This document shows, in pieces, positions 35,902 to 45,117 of a DNA stretch of 64,000 nt. The position numbers were made by a program, and so were the translations under genes. Source of the DNA: Fictibacillus phosphorivorans (lineage in GTDB: Bacteria; Bacillota; Bacilli; Bacillales; Fictibacillaceae); assembly GCF_001629705.1 (NCBI RefSeq), contig NZ_CP015378.1:1798001-1862000 (forward strand), given 5' to 3'. The notes beneath the pieces are model-generated. The model was given only the letters and a program-made list of their open reading frames with translations, did no database searches and had not been told where the DNA came from. Numbering within the stretch: the first letter of the stretch is position 1; each line of letters begins with the position of its first letter.

Positions 35902-37329
35902 ATGCCTGTAGTGAATGGATTATTCAAACCAAAGAAACATTGGAGTGAATTTGACTTATGGAAAGATGTCACAGAAGAGCAATGGAATGATTGGCTGTGG
36001 CAGCTGACGAACACCATCAGAAATTTGAAAGATCTTAAGAGCATCATTAACTTGACACCAGAAGAAGAAGAAGGCGTAAAAATATCCACGATGACGATCC
36101 CGTTAAACATTACACCTTATTATGCGTGGCTCATGGATCAAGATGATCCTAGATGTCCGATTCGTATGCAGTCCGTTCCGATCGGTAAGGAAATTTTAAA
36201 GACGAGATACGACTTGGAAGACCCTTTACACGAAGACGAAGATTCTCCTGTACCAGGGCTTACGCATCGCTATCCGGATCGTGTTCTTTTTCTTGTAACC
36301 AATCAATGTTCGATGTATTGCCGTTATTGTACGAGAAGACGTTTTTCTGGTCAGATCGGTATGGGGGTACCAAAAAAGCAATTGGATGCAGCTATTAACT
36401 ATATTCGAAACAATCCACAAGTAAGAGATTGTCTGATCTCGGGTGGCGACGGATTATTAATTAATGACAACATCTTAGAATATATATTAAAGAACTTAAG
36501 AGAAATTCCACATCTAGAGATCATTCGCATCGGAACACGTGCTCCAGTCGTATTCCCACAAAGAATCACAGAAAACTTATGTAACATCTTAAAGAAGTAT
36601 CATCCAGTTTGGTTAAACACGCATTTCAATACTTCGATCGAAATCACAGAAGAATCTAAAAAAGCTTGTGAGATGCTTGCGAATGCAGGAGTTCCGGTAG
36701 GTAACCAATCTGTCATTCTTGCAGGGATCAATGATAGTGTTCCAATCATGAAAAAGCTGATGCATGACCTTGTGAAAATTAGAGTCAGACCGTACTATAT
36801 CTACCAATGTGATCTATCTGAAGGAATCGGACATTTCCGTGCACCTGTTTCTAAGGGTCTAGAGATTATAGAAGGATTACGTGGTCATACTTCCGGTTAT
36901 GCAGTGCCAACATTCGTGGTAGATGCTCCTGGTGGCGGAGGAAAGATTTCTGTTCAACCAAACTATGTGATCTCTCAATCACCAGAAAAAGTAGTGCTTC
37001 GTAACTTTGAAGGAGTGATCACTTCTTATCCTGAACCTCAAAACTATCAAGCTGGAAGAGCAGATGCTTATTTTAATGAAGTGATGGGAACAGACCACAT
37101 CAAGCCAGCGATCGGTGTTTCAGCACTTATGAACGATGAAGCTTTCAATCTTGTTCCAAAAGGATTAAAACGCCTTGAACGAAGAGAAGATTATGGAACG
37201 AATCCGGAGCATAGTTCTTTAAAGGATAAACGAGATAAACGTGACGAATTAAAAGAGAAAAAATATAAGTTTGAACAGACAAAAGACGAAGGAATTTCAA
37301 CGACTCCTGAAGAACAAAGAAATGCATAG
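35902..37329 (+). CDS. kamA: Lysine 2,3-aminomutase (KamA / AblA)
   Basis: Radical SAM enzyme, PLP dependent, converting L-lysine to L-beta-lysine. 475 residues. The [4Fe-4S] motif is CSMYCRYC near residue 136, and GGDGLL near 185 and DAPGGGGK near 345 are family blocks (the last near the PLP lysine). The C-terminal 40 residues are charged and variable. RBS AAAGGAGGT. It is the only gene here with a sigma-54 promoter. Confidence 0.96.
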   Translation: MPVVNGLFKPKKHWSEFDLWKDVTEEQWNDWLWQLTNTIRNLKDLKSIINLTPEEEEGVKISTMTIPLNITPYYAWLMDQDDPRCPIRMQSVPIGKEILKTRYDLEDPLHEDEDSPVPGLTHRYPDRVLFLVTNQCSMYCRYCTRRRFSGQIGMGVPKKQLDAAINYIRNNPQVRDCLISGGDGLLINDNILEYILKNLREIPHLEIIRIGTRAPVVFPQRITENLCNILKKYHPVWLNTHFNTSIEITEESKKACEMLANAGVPVGNQSVILAGINDSVPIMKKLMHDLVKIRVRPYYIYQCDLSEGIGHFRAPVSKGLEIIEGLRGHTSGYAVPTFVVDAPGGGGKISVQPNYVISQSPEKVVLRNFEGVITSYPEPQNYQAGRADAYFNEVMGTDHIKPAIGVSALMNDEAFNLVPKGLKRLERREDYGTNPEHSSLKDKRDKRDELKEKKYKFEQTKDEGISTTPEEQRNA

Positions 37330-37342
37330 AGAGGAGGATAAC

Positions 37343-37615
37343 ATGAAGTGCTTATGGTGTGAAAGTGAAGAAACTGAGAAGGCAGGACTAACAGGTTATT
37401 GGGAACTGCCTGATGGTTCAAGAGCAGTCCAAATAACTGTAATCCCTTCTGTATCCTGTTCTTCTTGTGGTATGGAATATCAAGAAGATCATATTGTAGA
37501 TGAGATAGAAGATCAACTCATGTTAATAGATACAAAGAAGATAGATTCAACGATTTCTTATACAGAATTAATGAGCATACCGAGGTTTTTGAAGAAGAAT
37601 TATTTTAAATTGTAA
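37343..37615 (+). CDS. yokU: YokU-like zinc-finger protein
   Basis: A 90-residue protein with two CxxC pairs, CLWCES at residues 3-6 and SCSSCGMEYQ near residue 37, as in YgiT-type zinc fingers. Start ATG 37343 after GAGAGGAGG, 13 bases after kamA, so cotranscribed. YokU-type genes recur beside kamA in Bacillaceae as I recall; function unknown, perhaps regulatory. Confidence 0.8.
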   Translation: MKCLWCESEETEKAGLTGYWELPDGSRAVQITVIPSVSCSSCGMEYQEDHIVDEIEDQLMLIDTKKIDSTISYTELMSIPRFLKKNYFKL

Positions 37616-37646
37616 CACCAGTAGAGTAAGGAAGTATCTTTTTTAA

Positions 37647-38066
37647 ATGGTTGTTTTCGCAAACTTTGTTGCTATTGGAAGTGTTGATTTCCGTTTCAGG
37701 CTGCTCGCTTCCCACGGGGCAGGCGGTGAGCCACATTCGAATGTTTCACATTTAAATGTCTCACCTGTCTAGTTACAGTGGCTAGCCCCTCGAGGTCAAA
37801 AGTTAAATGGTTAAGAAGGCAAAGTGCGCCTTGCTAGCCCATTCACCTTTTGCTTGTCGGGGCTGAACGAGCCACTTTCACTTTTCGGACTGCCAGCCTT
37901 AAGAAGTTCCTTGCTCCTGCGTCTACAAGTGATGCTTCGTAGTAAGCTTCCTCGTCGCATGCCTTGCAAGAAGTATCTCAAGTGGTAGGCACGCACCTTC
38001 CACTACAATCAACTGTCAAAGGTGACAAGGAGTTAAAAGCAACAATCTTTTAGAAAAGAGCGTTCT
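37647..38066 (-). repeat. Dispersed hairpin repeat, copy C (about 420 bp, composite)
   Basis: The longest copy and the reverse complement of copy B in layout. It includes the module AGCCCCGACAAGCAAAAGG, shared with copy F, as well as the GCATGCGACGAGGAAG module shared with B. It nearly fills the 560-base gap between yokU and yodT; I see no gene in that gap. Confidence 0.78.
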
Positions 38067-38178
38067 CAATAAAATTTTTTTTAAAAAGCTGCTTGCTAAA
38101 CTTTCTGAGAGAGACAGTGAAAATAGCTATAAATAAAGATATTTCCTTTTTAACCTTCATGAGGAAGGAGCCTTTTTT

Positions 38179-39546
38179 ATGAGAAAAACACATCTCATCA
38201 AACCGGTTCTAGGAAGCGATTATCCTGTAATTAGTCACGGCAAAGGAATCTATTTATACGATAAAGATGGTAAGCAATATATTGATGGTTCATCAGGTGC
38301 GATCACTTGTAATATCGGTCATGGAGTACATGAAATTGCAGAAGCAATGTGGAATCAAGCAAATCATGTATCTTTTGTATATCGTTCGCAGTTTACGAGT
38401 GAAGCAGCAGAACAATTAGCTGAAAAAATAGCTCACTATGCACCAGGAGATTTGAATTCAGTTTTCTTTGTTAATAGTGGATCAGAAGCAACCGAGACAG
38501 CACTTAAGGTTGCTATTCAGTATTTTCAAGAACAAGGAAACTTGACGAAAACCAAAGTCGTTTCTCGATGGACCAGTTATCACGGAATTACTTTAGGGGC
38601 ACTGTCGATGTCTGGTCATAAATTAAGACGTCACCGATTTACGTCATTGCTTGAAGACTTTCCTGCTGCGCACCCACCCTATTGTTACCAGTGCCCACTT
38701 AAAGACACCTATCCGGGTTGCGGTGTGAAATGTGCAGATGACCTAGAATCATCCATTCAGGCGATAGGACCAGATCAAATCGCAGCATTTATAGCAGAAC
38801 CGATCATCGGTGCATCTGGTGGAGCGATCGTTCCTCCAGACGAATATTTCAAAAAAATAAGAGAGATCTGTGATAGATATAATATTCTACTGATCGCTGA
38901 TGAAGTGATGACAGGTATGGGACGAACGGGCAAGATGTTCGCGATGGAGCATTGGAATGTTACACCAGACATCATTGCTATAGGAAAAGGCATGAGTGCA
39001 GGGTATACCCCGATGGCCGCTACTATCGTATCAGACCGCATTATGAACGTGATCGAGTCGGGAAGTAAGGTAGTTATGAGTGGCCACACGTTTAGCGCAA
39101 ATCCACAATCTGCTGCAGTCTGCCTTGCTGTTATCGATTATATGGAAAGAAACAACCTTCAGGAAAATGCCGAATCAATGGGACAGTATATGATCAATCA
39201 CCTTCAACGGCTTCAATGGAAATATCCTTTAATCGGCGATGTGAGAGGCAAAGGCTTATTATGTGGCGTTGAATTTGTTAAGAATCCGATCACCCGAGAA
39301 CCTTTTGAGATCACATCAAAAGTTACAGACCGACTTTTATCCATCTGTTTTGACAACGGGTTGCTCGTTTATCCGGCGGTAGGTGGAGTCACGGGATTTT
39401 CAGGAGACTCTATTCTTTTATCGCCACCACTAAACGTTACGAAAGAACAGATAACCGATATCATGGATATTCTTGATCAATCCATCGGTGAACTAACCAC
39501 TCAACTCATTACAGAAGGAATCTATATTACTGAAGCGACCAGTTGA
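38179..39546 (+). CDS. yodT: Class III aminotransferase YodT (acetyl-beta-lysine transaminase, inferred)
   Basis: A 455-residue PLP aminotransferase. FVNSGSEATETALK near residue 97, ADEVMTGMGRTG near 240 and the lysine in AIGKGMSAGY near 270 are class III signatures. Gene order yodT-yodS-yodR-yodQ mirrors the B. subtilis yod operon. The proposed step is removal of the beta-amino group of N6-acetyl-beta-lysine, giving 3-oxo-6-acetamidohexanoate. RBS GAAGGAG. Confidence 0.88.
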   Translation: MRKTHLIKPVLGSDYPVISHGKGIYLYDKDGKQYIDGSSGAITCNIGHGVHEIAEAMWNQANHVSFVYRSQFTSEAAEQLAEKIAHYAPGDLNSVFFVNSGSEATETALKVAIQYFQEQGNLTKTKVVSRWTSYHGITLGALSMSGHKLRRHRFTSLLEDFPAAHPPYCYQCPLKDTYPGCGVKCADDLESSIQAIGPDQIAAFIAEPIIGASGGAIVPPDEYFKKIREICDRYNILLIADEVMTGMGRTGKMFAMEHWNVTPDIIAIGKGMSAGYTPMAATIVSDRIMNVIESGSKVVMSGHTFSANPQSAAVCLAVIDYMERNNLQENAESMGQYMINHLQRLQWKYPLIGDVRGKGLLCGVEFVKNPITREPFEITSKVTDRLLSICFDNGLLVYPAVGGVTGFSGDSILLSPPLNVTKEQITDIMDILDQSIGELTTQLITEGIYITEATS

Positions 39547-39561
39547 AAAGAGGTGTTGTGA

Positions 39562-40293
39562 ATGACAAACGGTGTTGATAAAGAGATCTCGCTTGAAAGT
39601 GCTGCTACCTACTTTAGTAACGGTATGTCACTTATGATCGGCGGTTTTGGAGGAGTTGGTGCTCCTCCAACTCTTGTTAATCTCATCTTAGAAAAAGATA
39701 TTAAAGAGCTTTTTCTAATAAGTAACGATACGGGGTTTCCTTGGATCGGACCTGGAAAGCTGATCACAGAAAAACGGGTAAAAAAATTGATCGCCTCTCA
39801 TATCGGATCAAATCCAGAAGCGGGTAAACAGATGCAAGAAGGTTCGTTAGAAGTTGAATTTGTTCCGCAGGGCACCCTTGCCGAAAAAATAAGAGCTGGT
39901 GGTATGGGGCTTGGCGGTATTTTAGTAGATGTTGGTCTCGGGACTGTAGTTGAAGCGAATAAAGAAAAAGTCACTGTAAATAACAAAGAATACATGATTG
40001 AACCCGCATTAACAGCTGATGTAGCTATTATTTATGCCAAGAAGGCAGATCGTTATGGAAACCTGATCTATGACAAAAGCGCTCGAAATACGAATCCACT
40101 CGTGGCTACTGCAGGACAGATAACGATCGCAGAAGTAGAAGAAATCGTTCCGATAGGCTCCCTTGACCCGGAAGAAATCGTCACACCAGGCGTTTTTGTA
40201 GACTATATCATTCAGAGTAAAGGAGTGGATTGGAAATGGGTCTGGGAATTGAAACAAGGCACAGGATCGCAAGAAGGGCAGCCGTCGAGATAA
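39562..40293 (+). CDS. yodS: CoA-transferase subunit A (YodS)
   Basis: A 243-residue subunit of a 3-oxoacid/acetoacetate-type CoA-transferase. MIGGFGGVGAP near residue 27 is the CoA-binding GxGGF motif and the end of the domain has NTNPLVATA. It would pair with the next gene, whose start lies 58 bases inside this one, to load CoA onto 3-oxo-6-acetamidohexanoate. Confidence 0.9.
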   Translation: MTNGVDKEISLESAATYFSNGMSLMIGGFGGVGAPPTLVNLILEKDIKELFLISNDTGFPWIGPGKLITEKRVKKLIASHIGSNPEAGKQMQEGSLEVEFVPQGTLAEKIRAGGMGLGGILVDVGLGTVVEANKEKVTVNNKEYMIEPALTADVAIIYAKKADRYGNLIYDKSARNTNPLVATAGQITIAEVEEIVPIGSLDPEEIVTPGVFVDYIIQSKGVDWKWVWELKQGTGSQEGQPSR

Positions 40294-40898
40294 AGAATGG
40301 AATGATCGTTAACCTTGGTATCGGCATTCCCACACTTGTTGCAGATTATATTGAAAAAGACCTACATATCATGCTGCATACGGAAAACGGAATCCTAGGC
40401 ATGGGAGGGTCACCAGAAGAAGGCAGCGAAGATGGTAACCTATCAAATGCTGGAGGATATCCAGTTTCTATCCAGCCAGGAGCTTCTTACTTTGACAGCG
40501 CCACAGCTTTTGGAATTATTAGAAAGGGATTGCTTGATGTAACGATTTTAGGAGCACTTGAAGTGAGTGAAAAAGGTGACATTGCCAATTGGATCGTTCC
40601 TGGAAAACGTGTTCCTGGAATGGGGGGAGCGATCGATCTGGCACAAAAAGCAAAAAAAGTCATCATCTTAATGAACCATACAGATAAGTATGGAAATCCA
40701 AAGATTGTGAGTAACTGTTCTCTTCCACTCACAGTGAGGGAAGGCGCAGACATGATTATTACGGAGAAAGCCGTTTTTCACTGTGAAGAGGGAAAACTCT
40801 ATCTTCGTGAGATCATGAGCCCTTATACGGTAGAAGATGTTATTCAAACAACAGGTGCTTCTATCGTTGTAAATGAACAGATCTCTGTTTTCCAATGA
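40236..40898 (+). CDS. yodR: CoA-transferase subunit B (YodR)
   Basis: A 220-residue partner subunit. NLGIGIPTLV near residue 26 is the family signature, and HTENGILGMG near 47 holds the catalytic Glu (ENG). Start ATG 40236 behind AAGGAGTGG, inside the end of yodS, in another frame: translational coupling is likely and gives equal subunits. Confidence 0.92.
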   Translation: MGLGIETRHRIARRAAVEIKNGMIVNLGIGIPTLVADYIEKDLHIMLHTENGILGMGGSPEEGSEDGNLSNAGGYPVSIQPGASYFDSATAFGIIRKGLLDVTILGALEVSEKGDIANWIVPGKRVPGMGGAIDLAQKAKKVIILMNHTDKYGNPKIVSNCSLPLTVREGADMIITEKAVFHCEEGKLYLREIMSPYTVEDVIQTTGASIVVNEQISVFQ

Positions 40899-40917
40899 GA
40901 TGTTAGGGAGGAGAATC

Positions 40918-42180
40918 ATGTTAGTTAAAGAAAAACTCTCAAACTGGTTGATGAAGGAACAAGAAAACGCCATTCATTTTTTACAAAAAACGGTTCAAGA
41001 AGCGAGCACGACTGGGAATGAAACGGGTGTACAAAAGTTGATCGCCCAAAAACTAGAGGAAATGGGACTTGAGGTTGATATGTGGTATCCGGATGGTGAG
41101 GAGTTAGCGAAGCATCCTAACTTTTGTGCGAGCCGGAAAGATTTCAGTACGAGTCCTAATGTTGTTGGGATCTGGCGGGGAAAAGGTAACGGACGTTCAC
41201 TTGTTCTAAATGGTCATGTGGATGTCGTCCCAGAAGGTGATTTGAATCAATGGAACGATCATCCTTACAGTGGAAAAATAATAGATGGTAAACTTTACGG
41301 CAGAGGATCAACAGATATGAAAGGTGGAAACCTCTCCCTCTTGCTAGCTATTCAAGCACTGAAAGAAACAGGAGTAAAGTTAGAAGGCGATCTATACTTT
41401 CATAGTGTTATAGAAGAAGAGAGTGGTGGTGCGGGTACGCTCGCTGCTGTACTACGCGGGTACAAAGCAGATGCAGCCATCATTCCAGAACCTACAAATA
41501 TGAAGATTTTCCCTGCGCAACAAGGTTCTATGTGGTTTCGTCTAACAGTGAAAGGGAAAGCCGCACACGGAGGAACTCGATACGAAGGTGTTAGTGCTAT
41601 CGAGAAAGCGGTAGTCGTCTTAGATGCTATCAAACAATTGGAAACGATTCGAAATGATCGCGTATCAGATCCGTTATACAAGGCAATTCCGATACCCGTT
41701 CCGATAAATGTAGGGAAGATATCTGGAGGAAACTGGCCATCATCTGTTCCAGATACAGTTGAGATTGAAGGGAGGATCGGCGTTGCTCCTAATGAAACGT
41801 TGGAAGAAGTAAAAAATGAACTTCAGGAGCACCTATCAAAGGTTTCAGATCCATGGTTAGAAGAGCATAAGATCTCTGTAGAATGGTTCGGTGCACAGTG
41901 GTTGCCAGGTTTGATTGAAACTGAGCATCCACTCATGAACATGCTCTCTAAAAATTTTGAAGATGTAATGGGTCATCAGCCTATCATTGAAGCGTCACCT
42001 TGGGGAACAGATGGCGGCTTGTTATCTCATGTTGGTGACACTCCTTCGATCGTGTTCGGGCCAGGAGTTACTTCTGTTGCACATTATCCGAACGAATATA
42101 TTGAGATTTCTAAGATCATGGAAGCTGCTGAAATCATTGCTTTAACGATCTATGACTGGTGTGGAGGCGAGAATGGATGA
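40918..42180 (+). CDS. yodQ: M20 peptidase-family deacylase YodQ
   Basis: A 420-residue zinc deacylase of the ArgE/DapE group. Metal-site motifs: NGHVDVVP near residue 97, GRGSTDMKGG near 125 and EEESGGAGT near 160. Start ATG 40918 with TTAGGGAGGAG. Proposed step: removing acetate from 4-acetamidobutyrate to give GABA. The gene overlaps the next start by 4 bases (ATGA). Confidence 0.9.
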   Translation: MLVKEKLSNWLMKEQENAIHFLQKTVQEASTTGNETGVQKLIAQKLEEMGLEVDMWYPDGEELAKHPNFCASRKDFSTSPNVVGIWRGKGNGRSLVLNGHVDVVPEGDLNQWNDHPYSGKIIDGKLYGRGSTDMKGGNLSLLLAIQALKETGVKLEGDLYFHSVIEEESGGAGTLAAVLRGYKADAAIIPEPTNMKIFPAQQGSMWFRLTVKGKAAHGGTRYEGVSAIEKAVVVLDAIKQLETIRNDRVSDPLYKAIPIPVPINVGKISGGNWPSSVPDTVEIEGRIGVAPNETLEEVKNELQEHLSKVSDPWLEEHKISVEWFGAQWLPGLIETEHPLMNMLSKNFEDVMGHQPIIEASPWGTDGGLLSHVGDTPSIVFGPGVTSVAHYPNEYIEISKIMEAAEIIALTIYDWCGGENG

Positions 42181-43484
42181 AGAAATCAGAAGAGTTGTTA
42201 AAACGAAAAGAGTTGAACGTCCCAAGAGGTCCTTTTAATACAGTTTTAAATTTTGTAGATCATGCGAGCGGAAGTACGATGGTTGATGTTGACGGAAACG
42301 AATATATTGATTTTGCTGGAGCGATCGGAACGTTAAACGTTGGTCATTGTCCACCTAGAGTAGTAGAAGCACTTAAGAACCAAGTAGAGAAATACATCCA
42401 CCCATGTTTTCACGTAATGATGTACGAACCGTACGTTCAGCTTGCAGAAAAACTAAACGACATCACACCTGGAGACCATCATAAGAAAACGTTCTTTTTA
42501 AACAGTGGTGCAGAAGCTGTAGAAAACGCTGTGAAAATCGCAAGAAAATATACGGGCAGAAAAGCTATCATTTCATTTGAACGAGGATTTCACGGCAGAA
42601 CGCTGCTCGCTATGAGTTTAACAAGCAAAGTGAAACCATACAAATTTGAGTTTGGGCCTTTTGCACCCGAAACATATAAGATGCCATATCCTTATTATTA
42701 TCGTGAAGATCGTAATGTTGAAGAAACCGATAAAGCGATCTTAAGTAAATTCGAAGACTTCTTCTTAGGTGAAGTTCCACCGGAGGAAATTGCAGCGATT
42801 ATCTTTGAACCTGTTCAAGGAGAAGGAGGATTCGTAATTCCTTCTAAAACGTTTGTAAAAGGACTTCGCGAGATTTGTGATAAATACAATATCCTGTTAA
42901 TCGCTGATGAGATTCAAACTGGATTCGGGCGTACGGGAAAAATGTTCGCGATGGAACATTTTGAGGTAGTTCCAGATCTTATGACGATGTCCAAATCGAT
43001 AGCTGCTGGACTGCCGATATCAGCAGTTACGGGCAGAGCCGAAATCATGGATGCACCCGCTCCGGGCGAGATCGGGGGAACCTATGGAGGAAGTCCATTA
43101 GGATGTGTTGCGGCACTAGAAGTCATCTCAATGATAGAAGAAGAAGGTCTGTTAACAAGAGCGAATCAGATCGGTGAAAGAATTACTGAGACTTTCTCAA
43201 AATGGAGAGATCGTTACGAATTTGTAGGCGATGTTCGAGGTATAGGGGCTATGTGTGCGCTTGAAATCGTGAAAGACAAAATCACGAAAACACCAGATCC
43301 TGATCGAGCGAAGAAAATCATCGCACTTTGTAATCAAAATGGCGTAGCAATCATGGGGGCTGGCCTTTACAGCAACGTGATCCGGATCCTCTCACCACTT
43401 GTAATCTCTGATGAACAACTTGTTAAAGGGTTGAACGTCATCGAGCAACAGCTCACTAAGATAAGCGAAATGGTATCGTCTTAA
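42177..43484 (+). CDS. gabT: 4-aminobutyrate-type aminotransferase (GabT-like)
   Basis: A 435-residue class III PLP aminotransferase. FLNSGAEAVENAVK near residue 102, IADEIQTGFGRTGKM near 236, and the lysine in TMSKSIAAGLP near 270. Closer to GabT than to YodT. Start ATG 42177 is coupled to the yodQ stop. It would pass GABA to succinate semialdehyde at the end of the beta-lysine route. Confidence 0.88.
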   Translation: MKKSEELLKRKELNVPRGPFNTVLNFVDHASGSTMVDVDGNEYIDFAGAIGTLNVGHCPPRVVEALKNQVEKYIHPCFHVMMYEPYVQLAEKLNDITPGDHHKKTFFLNSGAEAVENAVKIARKYTGRKAIISFERGFHGRTLLAMSLTSKVKPYKFEFGPFAPETYKMPYPYYYREDRNVEETDKAILSKFEDFFLGEVPPEEIAAIIFEPVQGEGGFVIPSKTFVKGLREICDKYNILLIADEIQTGFGRTGKMFAMEHFEVVPDLMTMSKSIAAGLPISAVTGRAEIMDAPAPGEIGGTYGGSPLGCVAALEVISMIEEEGLLTRANQIGERITETFSKWRDRYEFVGDVRGIGAMCALEIVKDKITKTPDPDRAKKIIALCNQNGVAIMGAGLYSNVIRILSPLVISDEQLVKGLNVIEQQLTKISEMVSS

Positions 43485-43492
43485 TAAGCGTG

Positions 43493-43526
43493 ATAACCTC
43501 GTCTCTCTAAAGACGAGGTTATTTTA
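43493..43526 (+). terminator. Terminator after the gabT-like gene
   Basis: A perfect 12-bp stem ATAACCTCGTCT / AGACGAGGTTAT, loop CTCTAA, T-rich tail. Confidence 0.9.
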
Positions 43527-43628
43527 TGATGATTTCTTGAGTATTTTCAAAATAATGGATTTTACCCAAATGAAAATTCGGAAAATTATGCTAATATGTT
43601 GGTATAGAGATCAAAGGGGCTGTAAGAC

Positions 43629-45089
43629 TTGCAAATCATTAAAAAATTATTAATCGGTTCTGTCTTAATTGGAGGTTTCGTCGTTTACACTCAATACGAA
43701 AAAAGTGCTGAACCAACTTGGAAAGTGAATGCAGAACAATTTTCAGTTGTAAAATCATTAAAAGATGGAATGAAGAGAGAATATAATAAGTTTGCTGAAT
43801 TAGAATTAATGGATAAATACGGTTTTCTTAAGAACGTTAACAAGACTTTTACACTAAAAGATTCGTATCGAACGTTAAAGATTGAAAAACTTTGGAACAT
43901 GAATGGACGCATGTATGTTTTATACAGTGTGGATGTAAAAGAGAGAGACAAGGACGAATATAATATTCCGCGTCTTTCTGTTAAAAACATTCAGTTTCAA
44001 ACAAAAGAAGGTGAGGAGCTCGTTCTTAAGGCAGGAGAAGAAATGGCGCACCCTGGAACAAGGGACGAAGGATTCGTGTATAAGCACCGTTTATACCGCT
44101 CCATGATGCTTATGCCGAGTATGTTCGATTCTTCAGAAAACGATTGGTCGATCGTATCAAATGCGACTGTGGTTAGGCTGCAGGACCTTACGATCTCCTC
44201 AAAAGACAAAGGAGTAGACTCGATTCAAGATATTGCGTTAACGATGCCTGCAGAAGATCCTTATACGAAAGTATTAAAAAGTAAACCGATCGATCAAACA
44301 ATTACATATGAAGATAATAAAAAAGTAAAAATCAAATCCATTGACGCGTTACTTTATGAACAGAGACTTAGAGTAGAAATTCCAAATGATGAAGATTTGA
44401 TCGGATTTGCTAGCAAAAACATCACACTACATGATAGACCTACAAGAACATATGGAATTCTAGGAACCAAGAAAAATGGTTATTACATTCCCATTTATGA
44501 CATGCCTGATGAAATGGAAGGGAAGAAGAAAGAAAAAATTCTCACATTTACTTCTTCTGTACATAAAGATCCTCGTTCTTTCTCTTGGACAATTCCAAAG
44601 AAAGACATACACACGTTTTTAACGAATAAAAATCAACCGGTTCTAAAGAATCAGGAAATAGTAAGAATGAATGATACAGTAATTAGCTATGAAGGTATCA
44701 CCCTGTTTGAAGAGAGCCCTAGAATCAAGTTAAGCTTAACAACTGACACGGATCAACAGCTAAATCATCTGCGTTTGATTCCTGACCATTATTATAATGA
44801 TACTGAAGTAACTGACGATTACAAACGGGTGTATAAAAACAATATCATCTCGATCTCAGATGAGAAGAAAACGAGAATCAAAAACTTCGAATTACATCAT
44901 TCAGAAGAAGAAAATAAAAGCACCTACCATATTACGTTTTATAACAAAGAAGAGATAGAAAACGGTGAGATGAGACCAATTCTGATTCCTGAGAGTGACT
45001 TGACCATTACTTTATCAAACCTCTCTTATTTAATGCCTCTTAAAAATCCGGTGGATATCCCATTCAAGAACATCATGATTTTGAATTGA
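43629..45089 (+). CDS. Membrane-anchored hypothetical protein, tandem paralogue 1
   Basis: A 486-residue protein: a short N-terminal membrane anchor (residues 5-21), then YTQYEKSAEPTWK and a large beta-rich charged domain, probably extracellular. There are no cysteine pairs or enzyme motifs. Start TTG 43629 behind AAAGGGG. It is paralogous to the next gene, with the same anchor, YVLYSVDVKERD and KHRLYRSMM blocks. I do not recognise the family. The domain resembles the DUF4179-type regions of anti-sigma factors only loosely. Confidence 0.75.
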   Translation: MQIIKKLLIGSVLIGGFVVYTQYEKSAEPTWKVNAEQFSVVKSLKDGMKREYNKFAELELMDKYGFLKNVNKTFTLKDSYRTLKIEKLWNMNGRMYVLYSVDVKERDKDEYNIPRLSVKNIQFQTKEGEELVLKAGEEMAHPGTRDEGFVYKHRLYRSMMLMPSMFDSSENDWSIVSNATVVRLQDLTISSKDKGVDSIQDIALTMPAEDPYTKVLKSKPIDQTITYEDNKKVKIKSIDALLYEQRLRVEIPNDEDLIGFASKNITLHDRPTRTYGILGTKKNGYYIPIYDMPDEMEGKKKEKILTFTSSVHKDPRSFSWTIPKKDIHTFLTNKNQPVLKNQEIVRMNDTVISYEGITLFEESPRIKLSLTTDTDQQLNHLRLIPDHYYNDTEVTDDYKRVYKNNIISISDEKKTRIKNFELHHSEEENKSTYHITFYNKEEIENGEMRPILIPESDLTITLSNLSYLMPLKNPVDIPFKNIMILN

Positions 45090-45117
45090 TAAAGGATGAA
45101 TAAAGGAGATAGGTATT

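Noticed and set aside
38775..39089. 104-residue minus-strand frame within yodT
   Set aside because: Antisense shadow of a conserved aminotransferase.
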